Part shown: positions 7,633 to 15,380 of the stretch, piece by piece
How positions within the stretch are numbered: the stretch's first letter is position 1
Layout of the letters: each line of letters begins with the position of its first letter
Assembly (NCBI GenBank): GCA_964235675.1
Contig: CAXSEA010000054.1
Location: forward strand, 1 to 18,426
DNA: 18,426 bases
Direction of reading: 5' to 3'
Origin: CAXSEA01 sp964235675
Lineage (GTDB): Bacteria; Armatimonadota; Armatimonadia; Armatimonadales; Capsulimonadaceae
The notes under the pieces: model-generated
What the model saw: only the letters and a program-made list of their open reading frames with translations
Database searches by the model: none
What the model was told of the DNA's origin: nothing
Made by a program: the position numbers and the translations under genes

Positions 7633-8271
7633 CTAATCAACGGAGGAATTGCTGGAATCACTGGTTGTAGGTTGACCCGGCACGATTCGGGTGCCGTCGA
7701 GGCTGGCGGCGAGAGCGTTTGCCGACGGATCGGCGACGGATTGCGGGGACGAATCCTGCGCGTTTTGGCTGGAGCAGGCCGCGATAAAAGCGGCGTCGCC
7801 CTGCTGCAGCGATGCGGGGAGCGGCGCGATCATGCCGCTCGAACTAGGCGACGAAATTTGAGCCCCCGGAGTTGAACCCTGTGGAGCGATGCGGCCGCCG
7901 ACGTGCGGCAGAAGCAGGAATCCACCGACAAGCGCCGCAGCCGCCGCAAGGCTCGCGCCGAATCTTAATGCTCGGATACGACGCGGCACGGTCGAAGCGA
8001 TCAGTTCCATTCGGGCAAACCGGCGTGTCAACCAGCCAGCTTGCTCTTGCTGAGCCCGCGCCACCGCCAGCTTGCTTTGCAGACCGGCGTTAAAAGAAGC
8101 GGGCAGTGCTGGGGCGGAAGCATTGCCGAGGAGCCTCGCCAGGCGCGACGCGTCAGCGGCAGCTTTGCTACAGTCGGCGCAATCGGCTAGATGCGCTTTC
8201 ATTGCCGGCTCGCTCATTGCTCCCGCGATACCGCAGGTTAGTTTCCTCTGTATTTTGCTGCACGTTTCCAT
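7633..8271 (-). CDS. Zinc-finger (ZAS/zf-HC2-like) membrane anti-sigma factor
   Basis: 212 residues. The N-terminal cytoplasmic domain has H27-x3-C31-x2-C34 (AHLADCADC) with Cys13 and Cys4 upstream, the pattern of zinc-binding anti-sigma domains that sequester ECF sigma factors. Residues 104-124 (FGASLAAAAALVGGFLLLPHV) form one membrane helix, followed by a Ser/Ala/Gln-rich exported tail of about 85 residues that looks unstructured. The ATG at 8271 has no strong ribosome site. It lies 38 nt after the sigma gene and just before the exported RseB-like gene, so release of the sigma factor by proteolysis on an envelope signal is the likely mechanism (inferred). It is not similar in sequence to RseA outside this architecture. 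Confidence 0.82.
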   Translation of the reverse strand: METCSKIQRKLTCGIAGAMSEPAMKAHLADCADCSKAAADASRLARLLGNASAPALPASFNAGLQSKLAVARAQQEQAGWLTRRFARMELIASTVPRRIRALRFGASLAAAAALVGGFLLLPHVGGRIAPQGSTPGAQISSPSSSGMIAPLPASLQQGDAAFIAACSSQNAQDSSPQSVADPSANALAASLDGTRIVPGQPTTSDSSNSSVD

Positions 8272-8309
8272 AACTTATTTTTCTACGCATCAAGAATGCC
8301 CACGCGCCG

Positions 8310-8951
8310 TCACTGCTCGTCGCTCTCGCCGTCTGTTCCTAACGCTTTGGAGAGCATGACGCGCAACTGAGCGCGCGCGTTGAAAATGCGTGACTTAACC
8401 GTGCCGAGCGGGCACTGCTCCACCGCGGCGATCTCCTCGTAGGACAATCCTTCGATGTCATGCAAAATGACCGCGCCGCGCATCTTCATCGGCAGCGCGT
8501 CGAGCGCTCCTTGCAGCAGCGTCTCCTGCTCGCGCCGCGCCAACGCTTCTTCCGGCTCCCCCGATGCGCCCGCGCGGATTTCCATCTCACCCCGGCGCTC
8601 CGAGTCCGCCGCTCCTGGCGTGGGGGCATCGAGCGAGACAACCTCGCCGCCGAACGCCTGCATTCGCCGCGCGCGCTTGCGATGCCGATCGATACACAAA
8701 TTGCCCGCTATTCGGTACAACCACGTGGCGATGCTCGCCTCCGACCGAAAACCGGGCAAAGCGACATACATTTTGACGAACACGTCCTGCGTGATGTCCT
8801 CCGCCTCGTCGGCGTCGCCGACCGTGCGGTAGACGTAGCTGTAGATACGCTGCTTATGGGCCGCGACCAGCTCGTCGAACGCCGCCGGGGCGCAAGAGGA
8901 CAGGGACGCGGTGCTTCGCATAATGCTCGGTATGTGCAAGCAGGTCGCCAT
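8310..8951 (-). CDS. ECF (sigma-E-type) RNA polymerase sigma factor
   Basis: 213 residues. Sigma region 2 spans about 25-95: FDELVAAHKQRIYSYVYR, then DADEAEDITQDVFVKMY, then SIATWLYRIAGNLCIDRHR, which covers the core-binding and -10 recognition helices. Region 4 spans about 145-200 (LQGALDALPMKMRGAVILHD, EGLSYEEIAAVEQCPLGTVK), the -35-binding helix-turn-helix. A 45-residue acidic linker joins them and region 3 is absent, as expected for ECF sigmas. The ATG at 8951 is used; a second in-frame ATG at 8921 is possible. It leads the three-gene stress unit and is divergent from the exported protein gene at 9177, with possible autoregulation (see regulatory entry). Confidence 0.93.
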   Translation of the reverse strand: MATCLHIPSIMRSTASLSSCAPAAFDELVAAHKQRIYSYVYRTVGDADEAEDITQDVFVKMYVALPGFRSEASIATWLYRIAGNLCIDRHRKRARRMQAFGGEVVSLDAPTPGAADSERRGEMEIRAGASGEPEEALARREQETLLQGALDALPMKMRGAVILHDIEGLSYEEIAAVEQCPLGTVKSRIFNARAQLRVMLSKALGTDGESDEQ

Positions 8952-9033
8952 TAGTCTCTACCCGGCGGTTGCCGCAAATCGCGGTTGGCGGCGGCGCCGG
9001 CCATACACTTGTAAAGAGCCTTCATCCAATATT

Positions 9034-9059
9034 GTGACGCCGCGATGAAGCGATAGTTC
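9034..9059 (-). promoter_or_regulatory. Possible ECF-type promoter of the sigma/anti-sigma unit
   Basis: On the minus strand, GAACTA (9054-9059) is followed after 16 nt by TCACA (9033-9037), close to the sigma-E pattern GAACTT-N16-TCTGA. It would give a leader of about 75 nt before the sigma gene. An inverted repeat CTTCATC (9020-9026)/GATGAAG (9044-9050) overlaps it. The match is imperfect, so this is only a candidate for autoregulation. Confidence 0.3.
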
Positions 9060-9085
9060 ACGTTTGCTTGGTTCACGGGTAAAAT
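9057..9085 (+). promoter_or_regulatory. Sigma-70-type promoter candidate
   Basis: TTCACG (9057-9062), a 17-nt spacer and TAAAAT (9080-9085) fit the primary sigma factor consensus at 4/6 and 5/6. It reads toward the exported protein gene at 9177 and possibly on into dnaG and rpoD. Its -35 overlaps the divergent ECF-type candidate on the other strand. Confidence 0.4.
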
Positions 9086-9176
9086 AACATAAGTATGTGT
9101 CCGCCGCCGTTTCGCGCTCGCCTGCGCCGACGTTAGCCGTACGCTTGAAGCGGGATCATTGAGGAATACGCTTTCT

Positions 9177-9923
9177 ATGAAGCTTACTGATTTTGTTGCG
9201 GGTCGCGCCGGATCGCACCGCCGTCCATTTCTCTTTTGCCTGCACCGCGCGAAATTTGTCGCGGCGGCTGCTCTGACGTCCTTAATGCTCGCGCCTATCG
9301 GCGCGGCGCATGCCGCCGAGCATACGCTTGCGGGTATTCGGGTGTTCGCATCGGTGCACGACGTTCTCGCGCACTACGGCAATCCCAACCGCATTATCAC
9401 GGACGCTTCGCAGTTTAGCGCCACCACGACCAGCGGGACGTCGGCCACCCCCGGTGGCTCGGGGATGGCGCAAATGGGCGTACCGGGTCTCGGTGGAATG
9501 CGCCGGGGCGCTGCCGAGTTCGGCGGGGCGAGCGGCGCTCCCGGTATGGGCGCGCCAGCCAACCCGTATGCGTCGCCAGGTTCACCCGGCCAGGATTCCA
9601 GCGCCAGTGATCAGTCCTCGACTTCCGGCGAAGTGATGTATGTCTACAACCGGCCCGGCGGCGTTACCTACGACTTCCTGCTCTCGCCCGATGGACGCGT
9701 CATTCAGATTACCGTTCTCGGTTATAAAAGCGCCAACGTGAAAACCGGGCGCGGCATCCAACTTGGCACTCTCTACAGCGTCATGATTGGCCGCTACGGC
9801 TACCCCGAAGGTCAATCGAACGGCAATGGAGTTCTCACCGCGACTTACCTGGAGCGGCAGCATGCAAGCTTCCAGCTTCGCAACAACCACGTGGTCGGAA
9901 TTACGGTGGCGGCAGTCGAGTAG
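9177..9923 (+). CDS. Exported protein with two half-repeats, function unknown
   Basis: 248 residues. A long N-terminal signal peptide has its hydrophobic core at about 28-42 and a cleavage motif AHA near 47. The ATG at 9177 is preferred over the in-frame TTG at 9159 because GAGGAA (9161-9166) lies 10 nt before it. Two related segments follow: IRVFASVHDVLAHYGNP with YNRPGGVTYDFLLSPDGRV, and GIQLGTLYSVMIGRYGYP with the end LRNNHVVGITVAAVE. A Gly/Ser/Pro/Ala-rich stretch of about 65 residues (85-150) interrupts the first. The G-x-x-x-x-x-V-x-x-x-YG-x-P pattern resembles small BamE/SmpA-like or LolA-like beta domains, but I cannot assign a family. It lies 61 nt upstream of dnaG and may share its transcript. 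Confidence 0.7.
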   Translation: MKLTDFVAGRAGSHRRPFLFCLHRAKFVAAAALTSLMLAPIGAAHAAEHTLAGIRVFASVHDVLAHYGNPNRIITDASQFSATTTSGTSATPGGSGMAQMGVPGLGGMRRGAAEFGGASGAPGMGAPANPYASPGSPGQDSSASDQSSTSGEVMYVYNRPGGVTYDFLLSPDGRVIQITVLGYKSANVKTGRGIQLGTLYSVMIGRYGYPEGQSNGNGVLTATYLERQHASFQLRNNHVVGITVAAVE

Positions 9924-9984
9924 GCGTCGTTTCCGCTTAACTTCGCGACCTACCCAGTAGTTGCCCCCTTGAGCATACATTTTT

Positions 9985-12039
9985 ATGGCGACACGTGAGG
10001 AGATCGACCAGGTTAGGGCTGCCGTCAATATTGTAGACGTCGTTTCTCCTTACGTCGCTTTGAAGCGCTCCGGGCCTGTTTGGAAAGGGTTGTGCCCTTT
10101 CCATGCCGAGAAATCACCCTCTTTTCAGGTCAATCCGGATAAAGGCTTCTGGTACTGCTTCGGCGGGTGCTCCACCGGCGGCGATGCCTTTAAGTTCCTG
10201 GAGCGGGTGGAAAACCTGAGCTTTGGCGAGTCGCTGGAGCGTTTGGCGCAAATGGCGGGCATCACCCTCACCCGCTCCGCCCGCGATTCCTCTCCCGCCG
10301 CCGGTCACCGTGACCGCCTGTACAACGCTTTAGAGCTGGCGGCGGCCTACTATCAGGAAACGCTCGCGGAATCCGACCACGCCAAACGCTATCTGCACGA
10401 CCGAGGCATCGCTGACGACACTATCGCCTCCTTTCGCCTGGGCTACGCCGGGGAATCCTTCGACGGCCTAGCCAATTATCTGCGCCGCAACAAAGTGGAA
10501 GCCGACGACGCGTTTGAAGCGGGCATCCTCACGCCCAGCGACCGAGGGCAAACGCCTTACGATAAGATGCGCACGCGCATTATTTGTCCTATTCTCGACG
10601 TCCACGACCGCCCCATCGCTTTTGGCGGTCGCTTGATGGAAGAGGTCAAAGACCGTCCCAAGTATCTTAACACCGCCGAAACCCCGCTGTTTTCCAAGGG
10701 CAAGACGTTTTTCGCCATGTCGCGCGCGCGCAAAAGCATGGGCGATACCGGCTACGCGGCTGTAGTTGAGGGCTATTTCGACGTCATCTCCGCTCATCAA
10801 GCCGGTTTTACCAATGTCGTGGCGACTCTTGGCACCGCGTCCACCCCCGAGCACGCCGAGCTGCTGCGTCGGCATGTCCAGCGCGTGATTCTTGCCTTCG
10901 ACGCCGACGCCGCCGGATTCAAAGCCGCCCAGCGCGCCAGCAGTATCTTTGAGGCAAAGGAGATGGAAACGCTGGTTTTGGATATGCCGCGCGGCGAGGA
11001 CCCGGACAGCCTGCTGAGGGCAGGGCGCACGGCGGACTTTCAGAAGGCCATCGACAATGCCGTGCCGATCCGCGAGTTTCAGCTGCGCACCGTTTTGGAG
11101 CACTACCTCTCCCGCGACGGTTTAACGGAAGCGCAGAAATCGACCGTGTTCCGCCGGGAAATCGTGCCGCTGCTGCGCGCCACTAGCAGCGTGCTGGAGC
11201 GGGAGCGCTATATCCGCATGGCCGCGCCGCTGCATCCATATTTCGAGCAAGGATCCGCGCTGGCCGAGGAGCAGATTCGCCAGGAGATCGGCGGCGGTGC
11301 CTCGCCTTCGTCGCAGCAGAACGGCGCAAACTATAACAGCTCCAACCGGCAGGCAGGCACGGGTACAACAAGCCAGAATAGCGGGAACAAGCGTATATGG
11401 CAAGATAACAAAGGTAATGGCCGGCGGGGTATGGCAAACGCGCGGATGCATTCGGCGTCGCCGCAAACGCCTCCTAAGAGCGGGTTGCAGGCCGCCGAGG
11501 AAATATTATTGCGCGCGCTGGCTAGCAGTGATGCTACACTTGGTAACATAGTGAGGGAGCGCGATGATGCCGCCGATTTGATGACCGGCGATCCCGCGCG
11601 CCAGTTGGCACAGCGCATGCTTTTGCATACGTCGGTAGCGGGCGTTGCCGGAGAGTTGATGGAAATTGTTACCCGCGCGGAACGCGACGAGGGTGCCGAA
11701 AACGATATGCAGCAGGAGATGAGCCGTCTCGCGGCCCGGCTGCTTGCTGTTGGAGACACCAACGAGCAAGACGGGGATGGCGGCGACAGCGCTTCTTCGG
11801 GGGATCGGAGCCAGCCTGGAGTCGCCGCGCCGATTGACGCGGGCATTGTCCGTGACGCGATCGGCTTGATGGCCAGGCACCGGGAGTTGGAACAGGAAAA
11901 GCTTCTTCGTCACCGTGTCGACCAAGGCGATGTCGCCGCGGCGCAGGATTTGATGAAGCTTGTACGGAGTCTACATAGCGGCGGCGCGCGAACGGACTTA
12001 ACCGGGAACGCGGACACTACCAGCTACAACGCGGTGTAA
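9985..12039 (+). CDS. dnaG: DNA primase
   Basis: 684 residues. It synthesises RNA primers for the replication fork. The N-terminal zinc domain is C37-x2-H40-x17-C58-x3-C62 (GLCPFHAEKSPSF and WYCFGGCSTGGDAFKF); the last spacing is one residue longer than the textbook C-x2-C. The catalytic core follows with EAGILTPSDRG and FGGRLMEEVKDRPKYLNTAE. The TOPRIM domain at about 256-335 has VVEGYFDVISAHQAGF (E262) and VILAFDADAAG (D306, D308). A Gln/Asn/Ser-rich linker at about 445-500 leads to a C-terminal helical domain that would bind the replicative helicase. The ATG has only a weak GAG element 11 nt upstream. It is followed after 13 nt by rpoD, the conserved macromolecular-synthesis arrangement. 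Confidence 0.97.
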   Translation: MATREEIDQVRAAVNIVDVVSPYVALKRSGPVWKGLCPFHAEKSPSFQVNPDKGFWYCFGGCSTGGDAFKFLERVENLSFGESLERLAQMAGITLTRSARDSSPAAGHRDRLYNALELAAAYYQETLAESDHAKRYLHDRGIADDTIASFRLGYAGESFDGLANYLRRNKVEADDAFEAGILTPSDRGQTPYDKMRTRIICPILDVHDRPIAFGGRLMEEVKDRPKYLNTAETPLFSKGKTFFAMSRARKSMGDTGYAAVVEGYFDVISAHQAGFTNVVATLGTASTPEHAELLRRHVQRVILAFDADAAGFKAAQRASSIFEAKEMETLVLDMPRGEDPDSLLRAGRTADFQKAIDNAVPIREFQLRTVLEHYLSRDGLTEAQKSTVFRREIVPLLRATSSVLERERYIRMAAPLHPYFEQGSALAEEQIRQEIGGGASPSSQQNGANYNSSNRQAGTGTTSQNSGNKRIWQDNKGNGRRGMANARMHSASPQTPPKSGLQAAEEILLRALASSDATLGNIVRERDDAADLMTGDPARQLAQRMLLHTSVAGVAGELMEIVTRAERDEGAENDMQQEMSRLAARLLAVGDTNEQDGDGGDSASSGDRSQPGVAAPIDAGIVRDAIGLMARHRELEQEKLLRHRVDQGDVAAAQDLMKLVRSLHSGGARTDLTGNADTTSYNAV

Positions 12040-12052
12040 GGGACGGGCAAGA

Positions 12053-13423
12053 TTGTCTGCACAGCAAGTCACTAAATCAGGCGGGGCATCGTTCGCCGTC
12101 GCCGCACCATCGCTGGACGTGCAACCTCTTCTGGAAGCAGGACGGCAATCCGGCAGCGTCACTTATGACGCTGTCAACGACGCTTTGCTTTCGCAAGCGG
12201 AAGCGCCGGATACCGACCAGCTGGAAGATATTTTAGACCTGCTCGCCGAAGCGGGCATCCAAGTCGTTCCCAGCGAAGTCCTTCCAGCGAAGCAGCCCGC
12301 GCGCAAGGCAAATGCACCTATTGCGCAAACCGTAGCGCTGCCGACCGACCCATTGCTCGAATACCGTACTCTGCCTTCTCTCGGCAATGATGCCGCTGTA
12401 GACAGCGACACTCTAGAGGAGGGCATCGAAACCGATTTTTCGCTTCTCCTATGCGATAACGCTCCCGTGACAGAGTCCACAAGCTACTCTCTCGATACCG
12501 TCCAGGCGTTTCCCGCACCTGAAGAGCCGGTCGCGTCCATCCTGCCCGCCGCCGCCAGCCCGGACGAGGAAATGGCTGCCGTGGAAGCCTCACCGGTCGA
12601 AGATTCGGTCCGCATGTGGCTCCGCGAGATCGGCCGCACCGACCTGCTTACGCTCGCCGAAGAAATCCGTCTCGCCAAGCGAATCGAGCTGGGCGACTTG
12701 AGCGCGAAAGAGCAGCTCACGCAATCCAACTTGCGCCTTGTCGTATCGATTGCCAAACGCTACACGCTGCGTGGCATGTCGTTTCCCGATTTGATACAGG
12801 AAGGCAATATCGGCCTGATCCGCGCCGTCGAGAAATTTGATTACCGCAAGGGCTATAAGTTCAGCACCTATGCCACCTGGTGGATTCGGCAGGCGATCAC
12901 CCGCGCCATCGCCGACCAGGGACGCACCATTCGCATTCCGGTGCACATGGTGGACACCATGAACCGGCTGGTGAAAGCGAACCAGCAGCTTCAGCAGCAG
13001 CTTGGACGCGAGCCCAGCATGGAAGAATTGTCCGTGCAGATGGACATGCCTGTCGAGCGTGTCAGCGAGATCATGCGGGTCGCGCCGGAGCCTTTATCTC
13101 TCGAGATGCCGGTCGGCGAGGAAGACGATAGCCACCTCGCCGATTTCCTGCAGGATACCGAGACGCTCTCGCCCAGCGAAGCCACCACGCGGATAATTCT
13201 TCGGGAAAAGATCGACGAAGCCCTGGACCAGCTCTCCGACCGCGAGCGGGACGTCTTGAAGATGCGCTTCGGCCTCGACGACGGCTACGCGCATACTCTG
13301 GAGGAAGTCGGCAAGCATTTCCGCGTCACGCGCGAGCGCGTGCGCCAGATCGAAGCCAAAGCCCTGAAAAAGCTCCGTCATCCCAGTCGCACCTCCTTTT
13401 TACGGGACTACGTCGACGCTTAA
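12053..13423 (+). CDS. rpoD: Primary RNA polymerase sigma factor (sigma-70/SigA)
   Basis: 456 residues. Region 1.1-like sequence at about 23-75 (DAVNDALLSQAE, LEDILDLLAEAGIQVV) is followed by an acidic, poorly conserved spacer of about 100 residues. Region 1.2 begins at about 183 (EDSVRMWLREIGRTDLLT). Region 2 holds NLRLVVSIAKRY, FPDLIQEGNIGLIRAVEKFD and STYATWWIRQAITRAI. Region 3 starts at IRIPVHMVDTMNRL, and region 4 has DRERDVLKMRFGLDDG and RVTRERVRQIEAKALKKLRH. The complete domain set marks the housekeeping sigma rather than an alternative one. The start is TTG, supported by AAGGGACGGG directly after the dnaG stop, about 9 nt upstream. Co-transcription with dnaG is likely. Confidence 0.96.
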   Translation: MSAQQVTKSGGASFAVAAPSLDVQPLLEAGRQSGSVTYDAVNDALLSQAEAPDTDQLEDILDLLAEAGIQVVPSEVLPAKQPARKANAPIAQTVALPTDPLLEYRTLPSLGNDAAVDSDTLEEGIETDFSLLLCDNAPVTESTSYSLDTVQAFPAPEEPVASILPAAASPDEEMAAVEASPVEDSVRMWLREIGRTDLLTLAEEIRLAKRIELGDLSAKEQLTQSNLRLVVSIAKRYTLRGMSFPDLIQEGNIGLIRAVEKFDYRKGYKFSTYATWWIRQAITRAIADQGRTIRIPVHMVDTMNRLVKANQQLQQQLGREPSMEELSVQMDMPVERVSEIMRVAPEPLSLEMPVGEEDDSHLADFLQDTETLSPSEATTRIILREKIDEALDQLSDRERDVLKMRFGLDDGYAHTLEEVGKHFRVTRERVRQIEAKALKKLRHPSRTSFLRDYVDA

Positions 13424-13464
13424 TAGCTGCGTCCATTCGTAATTGTCGCTGTCTCGTTGGAAAT

Positions 13465-13524
13465 GCCGCCTCAACAAACAGCCCCCGCCGCAAATCTGCG
13501 GCGGGGGCTGTTTGTTGAGGCGGC
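13465..13524. terminator. 28-bp perfect hairpin, bidirectional terminator
   Basis: Arms 13465-13492 and 13497-13524 are perfectly complementary over 28 bp with a 4-nt loop. The inner GC-rich stem (GCCCCCGCCGCA and its complement) is followed by a T-rich run (TGTTTGTTG) that is itself part of the arm, so the core can act as an intrinsic terminator in both directions. It separates the convergent rpoD and S53 peptidase genes. Confidence 0.8.
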
Positions 13525-13541
13525 GCTAGACGCTCGTCGTG

Positions 13542-15365
13542 TTACTTTGCGGATGTGGTTACAAACGCAATTTGATAGTAGTTGTCGGAGTTTGCCCCAT
13601 TGTTATTGACTGTTGTCAAGTTGAATATGTAGAACGTATTCGGCTTGAGGGCGCCGACGGTAGCGTGCGTCAGCATGGTCGCCTTCACGGGCGCTTGAAT
13701 GGACTCGTCGTCGTTGTAGTAAGGATCGAGGACCGTCTCGGTAATGAGGTAGCCCTTAGCCTTACTCGTGGGGCTCCACTTCAGCGAGACGCTGGTGGGC
13801 GTCACTGAAACCACTTGGAAGTTCGCCGGATTTGCCGGAAGCGGGCCGCGTCCAGATGATATTCGCGACGGCTCAAAGAAGATATCGTTCATCAGCTTCG
13901 CCGCGCTCAAGCTGCCGAGGCCAGTGACATTATCGTAGCCGAAGCCCGCGGAGTAGCCAGGTCTCCCAAACACGTTTATGTTGCCGTTGCTGCCTGAAGT
14001 CACGTCATCGAAATCAAGTATAGAGGTGTTGTTGTTAAAAACTTGCTGATCGTAGATGCCGTAGAATAATAGATTCGCGAAGCCGATCGTCGGTAGTCCG
14101 GCATCAGCGCGTTGCTGGTTGACGACTCCGGCGAACCCGGTCCAAAGCGGGGCTGCCGCGCTCGTGCCGCCGAGATCGTACCATCCCGCACCGTACTCAG
14201 AAGTGCCGTCGCTCGTGTAAACATCGACGCCAGTCAACGGATCGCCGACCGCTGCGACGTCAGGGACGTTTCGGTAGCTGCCGGAGCCGCCGTTGTATGT
14301 GGCTATCGGAGTGCCGTCGGGGAACACCTGGTACGACGGAACCTTCCAAATAAAGCTTGTTCCGCCGCCGCTCGCGCCGGAATACGGAAATCCGTTCCAA
14401 GCTTCTTCGTGGACATCGACGCCGTTGATGAAGAAGAGGGTAGTCCCACCGACCGCCGTCACGAACGGCTCGGAGGCCGGATCTTCCACGTTGTATCCGG
14501 CGGGATCAAAGCCGCCGCCAAGATCGCCATAGGCTCCCTCGTCTCCGGATGAGACGAAGACTGAGATTCCTTCGGCAGCGCACTGCTCGAAAGCGGTATT
14601 CTCGTCGTCGAATCCGGCGAGGCCAATATCGGAAATCTGAGTGGCTTCGTCCAAACCGTACGAGATGTCGAAGGTGCTGACCTTGTCATCGTCGGCGACC
14701 GCCGTCAATCCATCCAGCAGCGCGCCGGCAAACGAGCCTCCATTTCCTGACTCGTAGCAATAAAGAGCCTTGGTGATCGGAGCCATGGCAAGCTCCATGT
14801 CCATGTCAAGCGACGCTTCCAGTGCCACGCCGCCAACGGGCTCTTGAGTGTTGGTTCCCGCTACGGATACCGGAATCACCGGTGTAGGCGGCAGATGGTA
14901 GTAGTTCTCGTAAACGGTGGCGTCACTCGCGTAGATACCGCCTTCGGCGAAAAAGCCCAGCGACTGCCCTTTGCCTCGGGCGGCTAGCTCCGGCATTTGG
15001 AACGCTTTTTTAAGGTCCTCGGGGCTGAATGCGCCAGCGTGGCCGGAACCCGGCCCCGAAGCGTCAATCGGTGTGGCATCGAAGCCGGATTCCAGCGATC
15101 GGGCCGCCAGCGCCGCAGCGCGTTCGGCGGGCGAGAGATAGGCGTACATCGGATGGCCTACCGCATGGCTTGACATGCCGTAGACGCCATGCACAAGGCC
15201 GGCCAGCGCGGCAGGCATCTGGGGAGCCGATGCCGCTGAGTAAAAAGCTTTACCCGTGGCATCGACATAGTTATTGAGCTTGACGCCGAATGCCTGCTGA
15301 ACCTGCGCAGCCGTGCCGCTCAGGGCGAGCGTTTGTCGGCTGAGGCTCGTCTCCGTCACTGTCAA
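13542..15365 (-). CDS. S53 catalytic fragment with fibronectin-III-like tail
   Basis: 607 residues in the same frame as the fragment above, if begun at the TTG at 15365. It has the rest of the prodomain, then the serine-carboxyl catalytic set: E183 and D187 in ALEASLDMDME, D275 in FVSSGDEGAYG (oxyanion hole), and S402 in GGTSAAAPLW. The calcium site DFDDVTSGSNGN (451-462) is present. Residues 511-605 form a fibronectin-III-like domain (NFQVVSVTPTSVSLKW). GAGGA lies just before the TTG and 8 nt before a GTG two codons further on, so internal reinitiation is conceivable, but the product would lack a signal peptide and most of the prodomain. Confidence 0.65.
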   Translation of the reverse strand: MTVTETSLSRQTLALSGTAAQVQQAFGVKLNNYVDATGKAFYSAASAPQMPAALAGLVHGVYGMSSHAVGHPMYAYLSPAERAAALAARSLESGFDATPIDASGPGSGHAGAFSPEDLKKAFQMPELAARGKGQSLGFFAEGGIYASDATVYENYYHLPPTPVIPVSVAGTNTQEPVGGVALEASLDMDMELAMAPITKALYCYESGNGGSFAGALLDGLTAVADDDKVSTFDISYGLDEATQISDIGLAGFDDENTAFEQCAAEGISVFVSSGDEGAYGDLGGGFDPAGYNVEDPASEPFVTAVGGTTLFFINGVDVHEEAWNGFPYSGASGGGTSFIWKVPSYQVFPDGTPIATYNGGSGSYRNVPDVAAVGDPLTGVDVYTSDGTSEYGAGWYDLGGTSAAAPLWTGFAGVVNQQRADAGLPTIGFANLLFYGIYDQQVFNNNTSILDFDDVTSGSNGNINVFGRPGYSAGFGYDNVTGLGSLSAAKLMNDIFFEPSRISSGRGPLPANPANFQVVSVTPTSVSLKWSPTSKAKGYLITETVLDPYYNDDESIQAPVKATMLTHATVGALKPNTFYIFNLTTVNNNGANSDNYYQIAFVTTSAK

Positions 15366-15380
15366 TCCTCTGCTCTGAGC

